The notes under the pieces were generated by a model. That model had not been told where the DNA came from. It saw nothing but the letters and a program-made list of their open reading frames with translations, and did not search any database. A stretch of DNA of 64,000 nt from Pseudomonas bijieensis. GTDB lineage: Bacteria > Pseudomonadota > Gammaproteobacteria > Pseudomonadales > Pseudomonadaceae. Location of the stretch: assembly GCF_013347965.1 (NCBI RefSeq), contig NZ_CP048810.1, forward strand, positions 4,463,501 to 4,527,500. The letters are read 5' to 3'. Each line of letters opens with the position of its first letter. Within the stretch, counting starts at the first letter, position 1. Of the stretch, positions 28,240 to 37,578 are shown in pieces. The translations under genes and the position numbers were made by a program.

Positions 28240-30962
28240 CAGGCCTCCTGCTTTTTCAGCATGATCAGGCTGAGCCCGGTGAAGCCCAGGAAAAACCCGC
28301 CCAGCGTCAGGCATTGCGGCCATAGCTGGCGCAGATCCAGGGCCTTGGTGAAGGTGCCGACAGCGATATCCAGGAAGTAACCAGCGGGAAACAACTGGCC
28401 CATCACCGAAGCGGCACCCTCCAGGGATGAGCGCGGCACGATCAGCCCCGAGAACTGGATGGTCGGCAGGCTGGTGATGATCATGGTGCCGAGGATCGCC
28501 GCGATCTGGGTGCGGGTGAACGCCGAGATCAGCAGCCCCATGCTGGTGGTCGCCAGTACATAGAGCAGGCCGCCCACCGCCAGCGTCAGGCCGCTGCCCT
28601 TGAACGGCACACCGAACAGCCAGCGGTTCATCGCTGTCAGCAGGGCGAGGTTGATCAGGCTGACCGCCAGGTAGGGCGCTTGTTTGCCCAGCAGGAATTC
28701 CAGGCGGGCCAGCGGCGTGGCGTAGAAATTGGTGATCGAGCCCAGCTCCTTCTCCCGCACGATGCCCAGCGCCGTCAACATGGCCGGAATGAATGCCAGG
28801 ATCAGTGCCATGACCCCCGGGCCGATGGCGTTGACGCTGACCACGTCCTGGTTATAGCGAAAGCGCGTCTCCAGCTTCGCACTGGGTTGCCGGATGGGCG
28901 CGCGGCTGCTGGATTCAACCAGTTGCTCAAGGTTGGCCTGGTGCACCGCCTGGACGTAGTTGCGACTGGTCTCGGCTCGAAACGGTATGCCGCCGTCCAG
29001 CCAGGCGCCCACCGTCGGCTGGCGGCCGGCGTAAAGGTCACGACCGAAACCGGGGGGGATTTCCAGGGCCAGCTTGATCTCCGAGCGCTGCAAACGTCGA
29101 TGCAGCTCCTTCGCGTCGCGGATGATCGGCTGCTCCTCGAAGTAGCGTGAGCTGCGGAACGCTTCCAGGTAGGCACGGCTTTGCGGGCTCTGATCCTGGT
29201 CATACACGGCGAAGGCCAGTTTCTCTACATCGAGGGAAATACCGAAGCCGAAGACCACCATCATGAACAAGGCGCCCAGCAAGGCGAATGCCATCCGCAC
29301 CTTGTCGCGCAGCAGCTCCTTGCCTTCCCGGCTGGCGACGGCCCACAGGCGACCGAGGCTCAGGCCGCGCCGGTCCCGGGGGGCGTTGGCGCTGTCGAGG
29401 GTCACGGGGGCGGCGTCTTGCTGCGTCTGGCCCTGGGCGTTTTCCAGGCAGGTGACGAACGCGGCTTCCAGCGTCTGCCCGTTGAACTGCGCCTGCAAGG
29501 CCGCTGGCGTGTCGCAGGCCAGGACCTTGCCGGCGTGCATCAGCGAAATGCGATCGCAGCGCTGGGCCTCGTTCATGAAGTGCGTGGAAAGGAAAATCGT
29601 CACGCCCTGTTCGCGAGACAACTCGATCAACAGCCGCCAGAAATCATCCCGCGCCGCTGGATCGACACCTGAGGTCGGCTCATCGAGGATCAGGACTTCC
29701 GGGCGATGCAACACCGCCACCGCCAAGGACAGACGCTGGCGCAGGCCCAGAGGTAGCGCGCCGGACGTTTGGTCCGCCAGTTCCTGGAGGTTGAAGCGCT
29801 GGATCAGTTCGTCGATGCGCTGGCGGCTGTCCGCAGTGGGCAGATCGAACAGCTTGGCGTGCAGTTCCAGGTTCTGGCGCACGCTCAGTTCGCCATAGAG
29901 CGAAAAGCTCTGGGACATGAACCCCACTCGCTTGCGGGTGGCGAGGTCCTTGGCGTTGACCGGGTTGCCCAGCAGCCGGGCACTGCCTTCGCTGGCGGGG
30001 ATCAGCCCGGTCAGCACCTTCATGGTGGTGGTCTTGCCGCAACCGTTGGAACCCAGGAAGCCAAAGATTTCACCGCGACCAATCGCGAAGCTGACGTTAT
30101 CGACAGCGGTGAAATCGCCAAAGCGCAAGGTGAGGTCGTGGGCCTGGATGGCAATGTCGGTAGTGTTGGCGGTCCTGGGGGGGATCACCAGCGGTTCGGC
30201 GTCATGGCCGCTGTCGCCCTGGAAATGGGTGAAGGCCGAATCGAGCTTGCCGTCCGGTGAAACCTTGGCCAGTTCCGCACTCAAGCCCTTGGCGATCAAG
30301 CGACCATTGTCGAGCATCAGGCAGTGCTCGAATTGCTCGGCCTCTTCCATGTACGCCGTGGCGACCAGCAGGGTCAGTTGCGGCCGTTGTCGGCGCACGT
30401 CCTCGATCAGTTCCCAGAAGCGTCGGCGGGACAGCGGGTCCACACCCGTGGTGGGTTCATCGAGAATCAGCAGGTCCGGTTCATGGATCAGCGCGCAACA
30501 CAGGCCGAGCTTTTGTTTCATGCCGCCGGACAGTTTGCCCGCCGGGCGGTCGGCAAAACGCTGCAGATCGGTGGCCAGCAGCAAGGTGCCCATGCGTTGT
30601 TCGCATTCAGCCCGTGATAGCCCGAACAGCGTGCCGAAGAACTGAATGTTCTCGCGTATCGACAGGTCCGGGTAAAGGTTGCCCCCCAGCCCTTGAGGCA
30701 TGAAGGCAATGCGTCGGTAGAGGGTGCTGCGATGGCGTCGATCATCGATCGAGGCGCCGAGCACGTCCAGTTGGCCGTGCTGGAGCTTCTTCACCCCGGC
30801 AATCAGCCCCAGCAGGCTCGATTTGCCGGCACCGTCCGGGCCGATCAGGCCGCAGCGAGTGCCGGCGGGCAGGCTGAAGGTAATATCGCTCAGCGCCACA
30901 TGCTGGCCGTAGCGGTGTTCGAGACCCGAGGCGTGCACTACCTCGCCGGCGGAGGCGTTCAT
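28239..30962 (-). CDS. rbbA: RbbA-like double ATPase-permease ABC protein
   Basis: 907 residues. Two ABC ATPase domains (Walker A GPDGAGKSS near residue 40 and GSNGCGKTT near 305; signatures KLSGGMKQKLGL and LPLGLRQRLSLAVA) are fused to an ABC-2 membrane domain from about residue 555 (signature IVREKELGSITNFYATPL). E. coli RbbA was described as a ribosome-associated ATPase, but the membrane domain and neighbours indicate an exporter. It overlaps the HlyD-like gene by 4 nt. The second signature motif is degenerate (PLGLRQR instead of LSGGQ). Confidence 0.9.
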   Translation of the reverse strand: MNASAGEVVHASGLEHRYGQHVALSDITFSLPAGTRCGLIGPDGAGKSSLLGLIAGVKKLQHGQLDVLGASIDDRRHRSTLYRRIAFMPQGLGGNLYPDLSIRENIQFFGTLFGLSRAECEQRMGTLLLATDLQRFADRPAGKLSGGMKQKLGLCCALIHEPDLLILDEPTTGVDPLSRRRFWELIEDVRRQRPQLTLLVATAYMEEAEQFEHCLMLDNGRLIAKGLSAELAKVSPDGKLDSAFTHFQGDSGHDAEPLVIPPRTANTTDIAIQAHDLTLRFGDFTAVDNVSFAIGRGEIFGFLGSNGCGKTTTMKVLTGLIPASEGSARLLGNPVNAKDLATRKRVGFMSQSFSLYGELSVRQNLELHAKLFDLPTADSRQRIDELIQRFNLQELADQTSGALPLGLRQRLSLAVAVLHRPEVLILDEPTSGVDPAARDDFWRLLIELSREQGVTIFLSTHFMNEAQRCDRISLMHAGKVLACDTPAALQAQFNGQTLEAAFVTCLENAQGQTQQDAAPVTLDSANAPRDRRGLSLGRLWAVASREGKELLRDKVRMAFALLGALFMMVVFGFGISLDVEKLAFAVYDQDQSPQSRAYLEAFRSSRYFEEQPIIRDAKELHRRLQRSEIKLALEIPPGFGRDLYAGRQPTVGAWLDGGIPFRAETSRNYVQAVHQANLEQLVESSSRAPIRQPSAKLETRFRYNQDVVSVNAIGPGVMALILAFIPAMLTALGIVREKELGSITNFYATPLARLEFLLGKQAPYLAVSLINLALLTAMNRWLFGVPFKGSGLTLAVGGLLYVLATTSMGLLISAFTRTQIAAILGTMIITSLPTIQFSGLIVPRSSLEGAASVMGQLFPAGYFLDIAVGTFTKALDLRQLWPQCLTLGGFFLGFTGLSLIMLKKQEA

Positions 30963-31924
30963 TGCAAGTTGGCCGGCCAGTCGATGGGGGCGGTGCGTAC
31001 ATAGCCGGCGCCGGGCATGCCGGGTTTGGCCTGGGGCACTTCGCCGGGGCGGGTCAGGCGGACTTTGACGCGGAACACCAGTTTCTGCCGCTCATCACGG
31101 GTCTCGACTTCTTTCGGGGTGAACTGGGATTTGGCCGCGACGAAGCTGATCTTGGCTGGTAACGGTCGCTCGGGCAGGGCGTCGAGCAACAGCCGCGCTT
31201 CGTCGCCCACTGCCAATTTCCCCGCTACCGACGCCGGCAGATAGAGGTTCATGTATTGGTCGTTCGGATCGATCATCAGCAATACTCGACCGCCTGCCCC
31301 CAGCACTTCACCGGGCTCGGCCAGGCGCAACTGGATCACACCGTCGAGGGGCGCGCGCAACGTACTGTCATCTATTTCGCTGGTGAGCTGGGCCACCTGG
31401 GCCAGGGTCGCGCCGATGGCCGCATTCGCCGCCGATACCTGGGCCCGGGCGGCGTTGACCGCAGCGTTGGCGGTGTCGACGCTGGCTTGTTGCTGGTCGA
31501 GGACCTGGCCGCTGGCGTAACCGCGCTTGAACAGTTCCTGGGTTCGCTTGAGTTCTTGATGGGCGAGCAATTGTTCGCTCTGGCGCAGTTGCACGTTGGC
31601 TTCGGTGGCGGCGAGGTTCTGCCGGGCCCGCACGACTTCGGCCTCGGCCTGGTTGCGCTGGGCCTCCAGGGTGCGGGTGTCCATGCGCGCCAGCACTTGG
31701 CCCTTGATGACGTTGTCGCCTTCGTCGACCTGAACTTCGGCCAGGCGCCCGGGAGTCTTGCTGGCGATCTGGACCTCGGTGGCCTCAAGGCGGCCGTTGC
31801 CCATGCTCAGGCCTTCCGGCAGGCGATCGTGGCGCGATTTCCAATAGCCGAAACCGCCGGCGGCCAGCAACACGGTCATCAAGGCGAGGGCAAAAAAGCG
31901 AGAGGTACGATGGTTCGTCGACAT
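30959..31924 (-). CDS. yhiI: HlyD-family periplasmic adaptor, YhiI-like
   Basis: 321 residues. The Met at 31924 (MSTNHRTSRFFALALM) has AGGA 8 nt upstream and is preferred to an ATG three codons earlier that lacks space. One N-terminal anchor helix, a lipoyl-like half (GRLAEVQVDEGDNVIKGQVLARMD), a long coiled coil (residues 85-180, Ala/Gln-rich), and the return half (STLRAPLDGVIQLRLAEPGEVL). It should link the RbbA-YhhJ exporter to an outer-membrane channel, which is not encoded here. First gene of the three-gene operon. Confidence 0.9.
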   Translation of the reverse strand: MSTNHRTSRFFALALMTVLLAAGGFGYWKSRHDRLPEGLSMGNGRLEATEVQIASKTPGRLAEVQVDEGDNVIKGQVLARMDTRTLEAQRNQAEAEVVRARQNLAATEANVQLRQSEQLLAHQELKRTQELFKRGYASGQVLDQQQASVDTANAAVNAARAQVSAANAAIGATLAQVAQLTSEIDDSTLRAPLDGVIQLRLAEPGEVLGAGGRVLLMIDPNDQYMNLYLPASVAGKLAVGDEARLLLDALPERPLPAKISFVAAKSQFTPKEVETRDERQKLVFRVKVRLTRPGEVPQAKPGMPGAGYVRTAPIDWPANLQ

Positions 31925-32005
31925 GTCCGGCATCCTGCGGCTGTAGCATCGAAGTCTGCAGGATCAACGACCGACCGCGCTTGATATCCATCAACTCATC
32001 GGCGA

Positions 32006-32455
32006 TCAGCGTAGCGCAATGACCGCTGCCCATTGTTCGGCCGTGACAGGCATCACCGACAGCCGCGAGCCTTTCTGCACCAGCGGCATTTCAGCCAGGG
32101 CAGTCTGTTGCTTGAGGTAGTCGAGCTTCAGCACGCGGGGGAAGGTCTCGACATGGGCCACGTCGATCGCGGTCCAGGGGTTTTTATCCGGACTGGCCTT
32201 GGGGTCGAAGTAATGGCTGTCGGATTCCAGCGCCGTTGGGTCAGGGTAGGCCGCGCGGACGATCCGGCCGATTCCGGCAATGCCTGGCTCGGGGCAGCTG
32301 GAGTGATAGAAAAAGAACGCATCGTCCACCGCCATGGCCCGCAGGAAATTACGCGCCTGGTAGTTGCGAACCCCGTCCCAGCGGGCCTGGCCGAGTTTTT
32401 CCAAACCTTGGATGGATAATTCGTCGGGCTCGGATTTCATCAGCCAATAGGCCAT
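32006..32455 (-). CDS. EVE-domain protein
   Basis: 149 residues, a single EVE domain (PUA-like fold that binds modified bases or RNA). Family blocks: MAYWLMKSEPDELSI, WDGVRNYQARNFLRAM, FFYHSSCPEPGIAGI and WTAIDV. Stand-alone EVE proteins of this thymocyte-nuclear-protein-1 type are common in Proteobacteria and their ligand is uncertain. SD GGAG lies 8 nt upstream. It is 81 nt from the yhiI start, so a separate transcript is likely. Confidence 0.92.
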   Translation of the reverse strand: MAYWLMKSEPDELSIQGLEKLGQARWDGVRNYQARNFLRAMAVDDAFFFYHSSCPEPGIAGIGRIVRAAYPDPTALESDSHYFDPKASPDKNPWTAIDVAHVETFPRVLKLDYLKQQTALAEMPLVQKGSRLSVMPVTAEQWAAVIALR

Positions 32456-32649
32456 GATTGCTACTCCTTGGCGGTGTTGAAAAAATAGTTCAGCGATTTT
32501 ATGACAAACCGACAGTCGGTTGACGCCAGAGTTTGCGTGTCGCCGCAGGTTGCCGCAAAATGCCGGCCTTCCAAGCTTGACGCTGCTGCACGGCCAATAA
32601 GAAAACCGCTGCTGTCATCGTGTGTGATATGCCTTGAGGGGGGCAATCG

Positions 32650-32796
32650 ATGAAACGCAAACCGGATTTGTTGTGGATCTTGGTCATTCTGTTCGGTCTG
32701 GGTGTCGTGACCACGGGTTACGCCCAAAGCCTGTGGGCCAACAAGACCGAGGCGCCGGTGGATATCACCCAACCCGCGCCATCGCTCAAACGCTGA
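32650..32796 (+). CDS. 48-residue single-pass membrane peptide
   Basis: A small gene that is easily missed. It begins MKRKPDLLWILVILFGLG, which gives a positive N-terminus and one hydrophobic helix (about residues 7-26), followed by a polar tail ending PAPSLKR. GAGGGGGG lies 7 nt before the ATG. The positive-inside pattern predicts a cytosolic N-terminus. It lies between the EVE gene (divergent) and mthfs (convergent). I recall similar small hypothetical proteins in other pseudomonads, but no function is known. Confidence 0.7.
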   Translation: MKRKPDLLWILVILFGLGVVTTGYAQSLWANKTEAPVDITQPAPSLKR

Positions 32797-32831
32797 GCCT
32801 GCTTTCCTGGCGCCGCTGATTACCGCGGCGC

Positions 32832-33437
32832 CTACCCCGCGATATACCAATGCCTGTCGCTGACCGTTCCCTGCAGCGGCACGTCCCAGCTTGCCTGCGC
32901 CAATCGTTCGACTTTCTGGCATTCATGGGCCAGCCCCAATAGCGTCGGCTTGCGCCACTGCTTGCGTCGCGCCAGATACGCCAGGCTACGGTCATAAAAG
33001 CCACCGCCCATGCCCAGCCGGCCTCCCGCATCGTCGAACCCCACCAGTGGCAACAACACCAGATCCAATGTCCAGACCTTGCGCTGGCGGGCGATGTTCT
33101 TGCGCGGTTCAGGAATACGAAAGCGGTTGGGCTGCATTTTTTCGCCGGCGTGGATGCGCTGGAACACCATCTTGGTCTGTGGCCACGGGCTGAGCACCGG
33201 CAGATAAGTGGCCTTGCCCCGGCGCTGGGCCGCGCGCAGCAGCAGGCGCGGGTCGATCTCACCGTCGTTGGGCAGGTACAGGGCGATGTGTTTCGCACGG
33301 CGAAACAGCGGATGCTGGGCCAGTTGTCTGTACAGCCCGCGGGCGGCTTGCCGTTGCTGGGCGGGTGTCAGGGCACGACGGGCCTGGCGCAGCAGGCGTC
33401 GAAGTTGCGGGCGGGGCAGCAGCGCGGGTTCGGTCAT
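32832..33437 (-). CDS. 5-formyltetrahydrofolate cyclo-ligase
   Basis: 201 residues; converts 5-formyl-THF to 5,10-methenyl-THF using ATP. Conserved residues are visible: RRALTPAQQRQAARGL, HIALYLPNDGEIDPRLLL, and the ATP/folate block LVLLPLVGFDDAGGRLGMGGGFYDRSLAYL. It lies directly downstream of 6S RNA on the same strand, the arrangement seen for ygfA and ssrS in gammaproteobacteria, so it may be cotranscribed with the 6S precursor. Confidence 0.95.
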   Translation of the reverse strand: MTEPALLPRPQLRRLLRQARRALTPAQQRQAARGLYRQLAQHPLFRRAKHIALYLPNDGEIDPRLLLRAAQRRGKATYLPVLSPWPQTKMVFQRIHAGEKMQPNRFRIPEPRKNIARQRKVWTLDLVLLPLVGFDDAGGRLGMGGGFYDRSLAYLARRKQWRKPTLLGLAHECQKVERLAQASWDVPLQGTVSDRHWYIAG

Positions 33438-33550
33438 ATCGATGCTTCACGGAGTCGGCGACGGAGCACAGCGTAACCGCAAAACAGGACGCTCAGAAAT
33501 GCCTGCGCCAGAAACGACAATGCCAGTCCGCATAGACTGGCATTGTCTGG

Positions 33551-33733
33551 AGTCAGGCTCCCCGGATGAACCGCTGTCGGCTTAGCCCTTGAACCCGAAA
33601 GTTCAAGGTGGAAGTTGCAGGGGGCGTTAAGGCTTTCCGTCAAGCGGACATGCACACCGGCCCCAACGTGCAACCCCCGTGGTTGTGCGTATCGGCTCAG
33701 GGACATCACCAACTGGCAAGCACCCCAGGGAGT
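33551..33733 (-). ncRNA. ssrS: 6S RNA
   Basis: 6S RNA binds sigma-70 RNA polymerase in stationary phase. The minus strand between zapA and the mthfs gene contains the Pseudomonas-type 6S pattern: a closing stem around CTCACTCCCTGGGGTG, the central GCCGATACGCACAACC region, and a 3' part ending in GGGGAGCCTGACTCCAG. A -10 (TATACT, 33738-33743) is placed to start RNA near 33733. A perfect hairpin (GACAATGCCAGTC/GACTGGCATTGTC, 33517-33546) follows the 3' end and may mark processing or termination. Ends are approximate to within about 5 nt. Confidence 0.85.
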
Positions 33734-33764
33734 GAGGCGAGTATACCCCAGGCAGCCTCGCGAA

Positions 33765-34082
33765 TCAGCCCTTGCTGACGTCTGGATCGGTGGCGAGCAC
33801 CAGATCCACCCGATCGAGCAGGTCGCGCACCTGTTCACGGGTCGAGCCGCTGACCTGTACGTCTGGCGTATCCTGGCGATGCAACAGGTCGTGGGTGATG
33901 TTCAAGGCGGCCATCACGGCGATGCGGTCGGCGCCGATGACTTTGCCGCTGCTGCGGATCTCGCGCATCTTGCCGTCCAGGTAACGGGCGGCGCTCACCA
34001 GGTTGCTGCGCTCTTCCTGGGGGCAGATGATCGAATATTCTTTGTCGAGGATCTGCACGGTAACGCTATTGCTTGAACTCAT
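33765..34082 (-). CDS. zapA: ZapA, FtsZ-associated cell-division protein
   Basis: 105 residues of the ZapA family: SVTVQILDKEYSIICPQEERSNLVSAARYLDGKM is the globular domain and the C-terminal half is a coiled coil (ALNITHDLLHRQ onward). ZapA bundles FtsZ protofilaments at midcell. The start overlaps the stop of the upstream zapB-like gene (ATGA), and 6S RNA lies downstream, the gene order conserved in gammaproteobacteria. Confidence 0.95.
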   Translation of the reverse strand: MSSSNSVTVQILDKEYSIICPQEERSNLVSAARYLDGKMREIRSSGKVIGADRIAVMAALNITHDLLHRQDTPDVQVSGSTREQVRDLLDRVDLVLATDPDVSKG

Positions 34083-34288
34083 GAGTCTTGCTCCAGGGCC
34101 TTGAGGCGCGAAATCATCGATTCGACCTTACGCCGGGCGATTTCGTTTTTTTCAATGAGGTGCGCGCGTTCCTCGCGCCAGGTCTTTTCCTGAGCTAATA
34201 GGAGTCCGTTTTGGCTCTTAAGTTGCTCGACCCGGTCAATTAGCAACTCGAGTCTGGCCATCAGCGCTTGCAGGTCGGTGTCTTCCAT
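34079..34288 (-). CDS. ZapB-like coiled-coil protein (TIGR02449)
   Basis: 69 residues, almost entirely coiled coil (LQALMARLELLIDRVEQLKS, then heptads to ISRLKALEQDS). The Met at 34288 (MEDTDLQAL) is the conserved start of this small family; the longer frame adds a non-coiled stretch that overlaps the divergent promoter region. Coupling to zapA by a 4-nt overlap supports a divisome role similar to ZapB. Confidence 0.85.
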   Translation of the reverse strand: MEDTDLQALMARLELLIDRVEQLKSQNGLLLAQEKTWREERAHLIEKNEIARRKVESMISRLKALEQDS

Positions 34289-34418
34289 TGTGTCCACTGA
34301 AGATTGTGTCTGATGGAGGGATGTAGGTCGTACAGCCTCTGATAGTCTTGGCGAGTCTGTCGATGTAGGATACAAGGCCTCCATTCTAGACATAGCGCCG
34401 TCTGGCGCCTAGCTACCC

Positions 34419-34973
34419 ATGCCCATTCAGAATTCCCCGTATCAAGCATTCGCCACCCTGCTGAGCACCAGCGGTCATCCTGTCTCGCCTGCCGAACTGC
34501 ATGGCCTGCTGCTCGGTCGCAGCTGCGCCGGCGCCGGTTTCGATGCCAACGGCTGGTTGGCCGACGCCGCCGAGCTGCTGGAAGGCGAGCCGGCGGACAA
34601 CGTCCGTAACGCGCTCATCGGCCTGCAGGAAATGGTCAAGGGCGAACTGACCAGCGACGACATGACCGTCGTCCTGCTGCTGCCCACTGACGACGCCCCC
34701 CTGGCCGAACGCGCCGCTGCGCTGGGCCAGTGGTGCCAGGGCTTCCTCGCCGGCTTTGGCTTGACCCGCCGCGAATACGCCTTGAGCGAAGAGGCCAAGG
34801 AAGTGTTGCAGGACTTGGCGGCGATCTCCCAGGTCCAGGATGCCCTGGAAGAGTCCGATGACGGCGAAAGCGACTACATGGAAGTGATGGAGTACCTGCG
34901 GGTCGCGCCATTGCTGCTGTTCACCGAGACCAAGAAAACCGATGCAGCGGCCCCCAAGCCATCCTTGCATTAA
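34419..34973 (+). CDS. ygfB: YgfB / UPF0149-family protein
   Basis: 184 residues, all-helical UPF0149 fold: [42 protein letters not shown] and a C-terminal acidic block. In P. aeruginosa the homologue (PA5225) modulates beta-lactam resistance by affecting ampDh3 expression. First gene of the ygfB-pepP-ubiH-ubiI cluster and divergent from zapB-zapA. Confidence 0.93.
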   Translation: MPIQNSPYQAFATLLSTSGHPVSPAELHGLLLGRSCAGAGFDANGWLADAAELLEGEPADNVRNALIGLQEMVKGELTSDDMTVVLLLPTDDAPLAERAAALGQWCQGFLAGFGLTRREYALSEEAKEVLQDLAAISQVQDALEESDDGESDYMEVMEYLRVAPLLLFTETKKTDAAAPKPSLH

Positions 34974-34998
34974 TTTTTAGAGGGAACACCGTCTGCCC

Positions 34999-36333
34999 AT
35001 GATTCATATCCCGAAATCGGAATACAGCCGTCGCCGCAAGGCCCTGATGGCGCAGATGGAACCCAACAGCATCGCAATCCTGCCCGCCGCCGCCGTTGCG
35101 ATCCGCAACCGCGACGTCGAGCACGTCTACCGCCAGGACAGCGACTTCCAGTACCTCAGCGGCTTTCCCGAACCGCAAGCGGTGCTGGTGCTGATGCCCG
35201 GTCGGGCCCATGGCGAATACATCCTCTTTTGTCGCGAGCGCAACGCCGAACGTGAGTTGTGGGATGGCCTGCGCGCCGGCCAGGAAGGCGCGATCCGTGA
35301 CTACGGTGCCGACGACGCATTTCCCATCACCGACATCGACGACATCCTGCCGGGCCTGATCGAAGGCCGCGACCGGGTGTATTCGGCCATGGGCAGCAAC
35401 CCTGAATTCGACCGACACCTGATGGAGTGGATCAACGTGATTCGCTCCAAGGCTCACCTCGGTGCCCAGCCGCCGAACGAATTCGTTGCCCTGGATCATC
35501 TGCTGCATGACATGCGCCTGTATAAATCGGCGGCAGAAGTGAAAGTGATGCGCGAAGCGGCGCGGATTTCCGCCCAGGCGCATGTCCGGGCGATGCAGGC
35601 GGCTCGCCCGGGGCTGCATGAATTCAGCCTCGAAGCCGAGCTCGATTATGAGTTCCGCAAGGGCGGGGCGAAGATGCCGGCCTATGGCTCGATCGTCGCG
35701 TCGGGGCGCAACAGCTGCATCCTGCATTACCAGCAGAACGACGCGCCGCTCAAGGATGGCGATCTGGTGCTGATCGACGCCGGCTGTGAAATCGACTGCT
35801 ATGCCAGCGATATCACCCGTACCTGGCCGGTCAGTGGCAAGTTTTCACCCGAGCAGAAGGCGATCTACGAAGTGGTGCTGGCCGCCCAGGAAGCCGCGTT
35901 TGCCCAGATCGCGCCGGACAAGCATTGGAACCAGGCCCATGAAGCGACAGTCCGGGTCATTACCGAAGGCCTGGTGCGCCTGGGGTTGCTGCAAGGCGAA
36001 GTGGACGAGCTGATCGCCAGCGAAGCCTACCGGGCGTTCTACATGCACCGCGCCGGCCACTGGCTGGGCATGGACGTGCATGACGTGGGCGAGTACCGGG
36101 TCGGCGGCGAGTGGCGGGTACTGGAGATCGGCATGACCCTGACGGTGGAGCCGGGCATCTACATCAGCCCGAACAACCGCAGCGTAGCGAAAAAATGGCG
36201 CGGCATTGGCGTGCGCATCGAGGATGACGTGGTAGTGACCAAAACCGGTTGTGAAATCCTGAGCCAGGGCGTGCCGAAAACGGTCGCCGACATCGAGGCC
36301 CTGATGGCCGCCGCCCGGACTCAAGCGGCATGA
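34999..36333 (+). CDS. pepP: Xaa-Pro aminopeptidase P
   Basis: 444 residues; removes N-terminal residues that precede proline. An N-terminal aminopeptidase-P domain (YSRRRKALMAQMEPNSIAIL) is followed by the pita-bread M24 domain with dinuclear metal ligands in LIDAGCEIDCYASDITRTWP, MHRAGHWLGMDVHDVGEY, TVEPGIYISP and GIGVRIEDDV. The stop overlaps the ubiH start (ATGA). pepP-ubiH linkage is conserved from E. coli to Pseudomonas. Confidence 0.97.
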   Translation: MIHIPKSEYSRRRKALMAQMEPNSIAILPAAAVAIRNRDVEHVYRQDSDFQYLSGFPEPQAVLVLMPGRAHGEYILFCRERNAERELWDGLRAGQEGAIRDYGADDAFPITDIDDILPGLIEGRDRVYSAMGSNPEFDRHLMEWINVIRSKAHLGAQPPNEFVALDHLLHDMRLYKSAAEVKVMREAARISAQAHVRAMQAARPGLHEFSLEAELDYEFRKGGAKMPAYGSIVASGRNSCILHYQQNDAPLKDGDLVLIDAGCEIDCYASDITRTWPVSGKFSPEQKAIYEVVLAAQEAAFAQIAPDKHWNQAHEATVRVITEGLVRLGLLQGEVDELIASEAYRAFYMHRAGHWLGMDVHDVGEYRVGGEWRVLEIGMTLTVEPGIYISPNNRSVAKKWRGIGVRIEDDVVVTKTGCEILSQGVPKTVADIEALMAAARTQAA

Positions 36334-37517
36334 GCCGGGTCAACTTGGCGATCATTGGCGGCGGCCTGGTCGGTGCGAGCCTGGCCCTGGCGCTGCAGGC
36401 CGGTGCCAAGGCCCGGGGCTGGAAGATCATGCTGATCGAGCCCTTCGCCCCCGGCCATGCCTGGCAGCCGAGCTACGACGCCCGTTCTTCGGCGTTGTCC
36501 TACGGGGCCCGGCAGATCTATCAACGCTTGGGCGTCTGGCAGGAAATTTCCCGTCGCGCCGAGCCGATCAAACAGATCCACGTTTCCGATCGCGGGCGAT
36601 TCTCCACGGCGCGCCTGTCGGCCATGGAAGAAGGCGTGCCGGCCCTGGGTTACGTGGTGGAGAACGCCTGGCTCGGACAGTGCCTGTGGCAAGCTCTGGA
36701 TAACGAAGTGGTCAGTTGGCGCTGCCCGGCGCAGGTCACTCGGATGGAACCGCTGGTCGGCGGTTATCGCCTGACCCTCGACGACGAAACCACCCTGGAG
36801 TGCGACCTTGCCGTACTGGCTGATGGCGGCCGCTCCGGGCTGCGCGAGCAACTGGGCGTCGGCGTGCGTAATCGGCCTTATGACCAGAGTGCGTTGATTG
36901 CCAACATCACCCCCAGCGAAGCCCACAACGGCATGGCCTTCGAACGCTTCACCGATGACGGCCCGATGGCCTTGTTGCCGCTGCCGGAGAATCGTTGCGC
37001 GCTGGTCTGGACCCGTCAGGGCATGGACGCGCAACGGCTGGCGGCCCTCGACGAGCGCAGCTTCCTCAGCGAATTGCAGGGTGTGTTCGGTTATCGCCTG
37101 GGTACGCTGAAGCAGGTGGGCGTGCGACATCTGTATCCGCTGGCACTGGTGGAGGCCGAAGAGCAGGTACGTCCGCACTTGGCGATCCTCGGCAACGCCG
37201 CCCACAGCCTGCACCCGATTGCCGGGCAGGGGTTCAACCTGTCCCTGCGCGACGCCCAGGCCCTGGCCGATGCCTTGCTCGACAGCGAAAGCGAGCCTGG
37301 GGATTTTGCCGTGCTGCAAGCCTACCGCGAGCGCCAGCGAATGGATCAGGCCCTGACCGTCGGGTTTTCCGACCAGGTCACGCGCTTGTTCGCCAGCAGC
37401 CTGCCATTGGTGTCCCTGGGGCGTAACCTCGGCCTGCTGGGCCTCGACCTGCTGCCTCCGGCCAAGCGTTGGTTCGCCCGCCAGGCCATGGGGCTGGGGA
37501 CGCGTCCCGATGTTTGA
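36330..37517 (+). CDS. ubiH: UbiH, 2-octaprenyl-6-methoxyphenol hydroxylase
   Basis: 395 residues, FAD-dependent aromatic hydroxylase for ubiquinone C1 hydroxylation. N-terminal FAD fingerprint LAIIGGGLVGASLALAL, the DG motif region LAVLADGGRSGLREQL, and the second FAD motif AILGNAAHSLHPIAGQGFN. It overlaps pepP by 4 nt and precedes ubiI by 61 nt. Confidence 0.93.
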   Translation: MSRVNLAIIGGGLVGASLALALQAGAKARGWKIMLIEPFAPGHAWQPSYDARSSALSYGARQIYQRLGVWQEISRRAEPIKQIHVSDRGRFSTARLSAMEEGVPALGYVVENAWLGQCLWQALDNEVVSWRCPAQVTRMEPLVGGYRLTLDDETTLECDLAVLADGGRSGLREQLGVGVRNRPYDQSALIANITPSEAHNGMAFERFTDDGPMALLPLPENRCALVWTRQGMDAQRLAALDERSFLSELQGVFGYRLGTLKQVGVRHLYPLALVEAEEQVRPHLAILGNAAHSLHPIAGQGFNLSLRDAQALADALLDSESEPGDFAVLQAYRERQRMDQALTVGFSDQVTRLFASSLPLVSLGRNLGLLGLDLLPPAKRWFARQAMGLGTRPDV

Positions 37518-37578
37518 GGACGGGGCTGTCATTTCTTTTCATGGGCGGCTGATGTCGCCAGCAAAACAGGCTTAGAGC

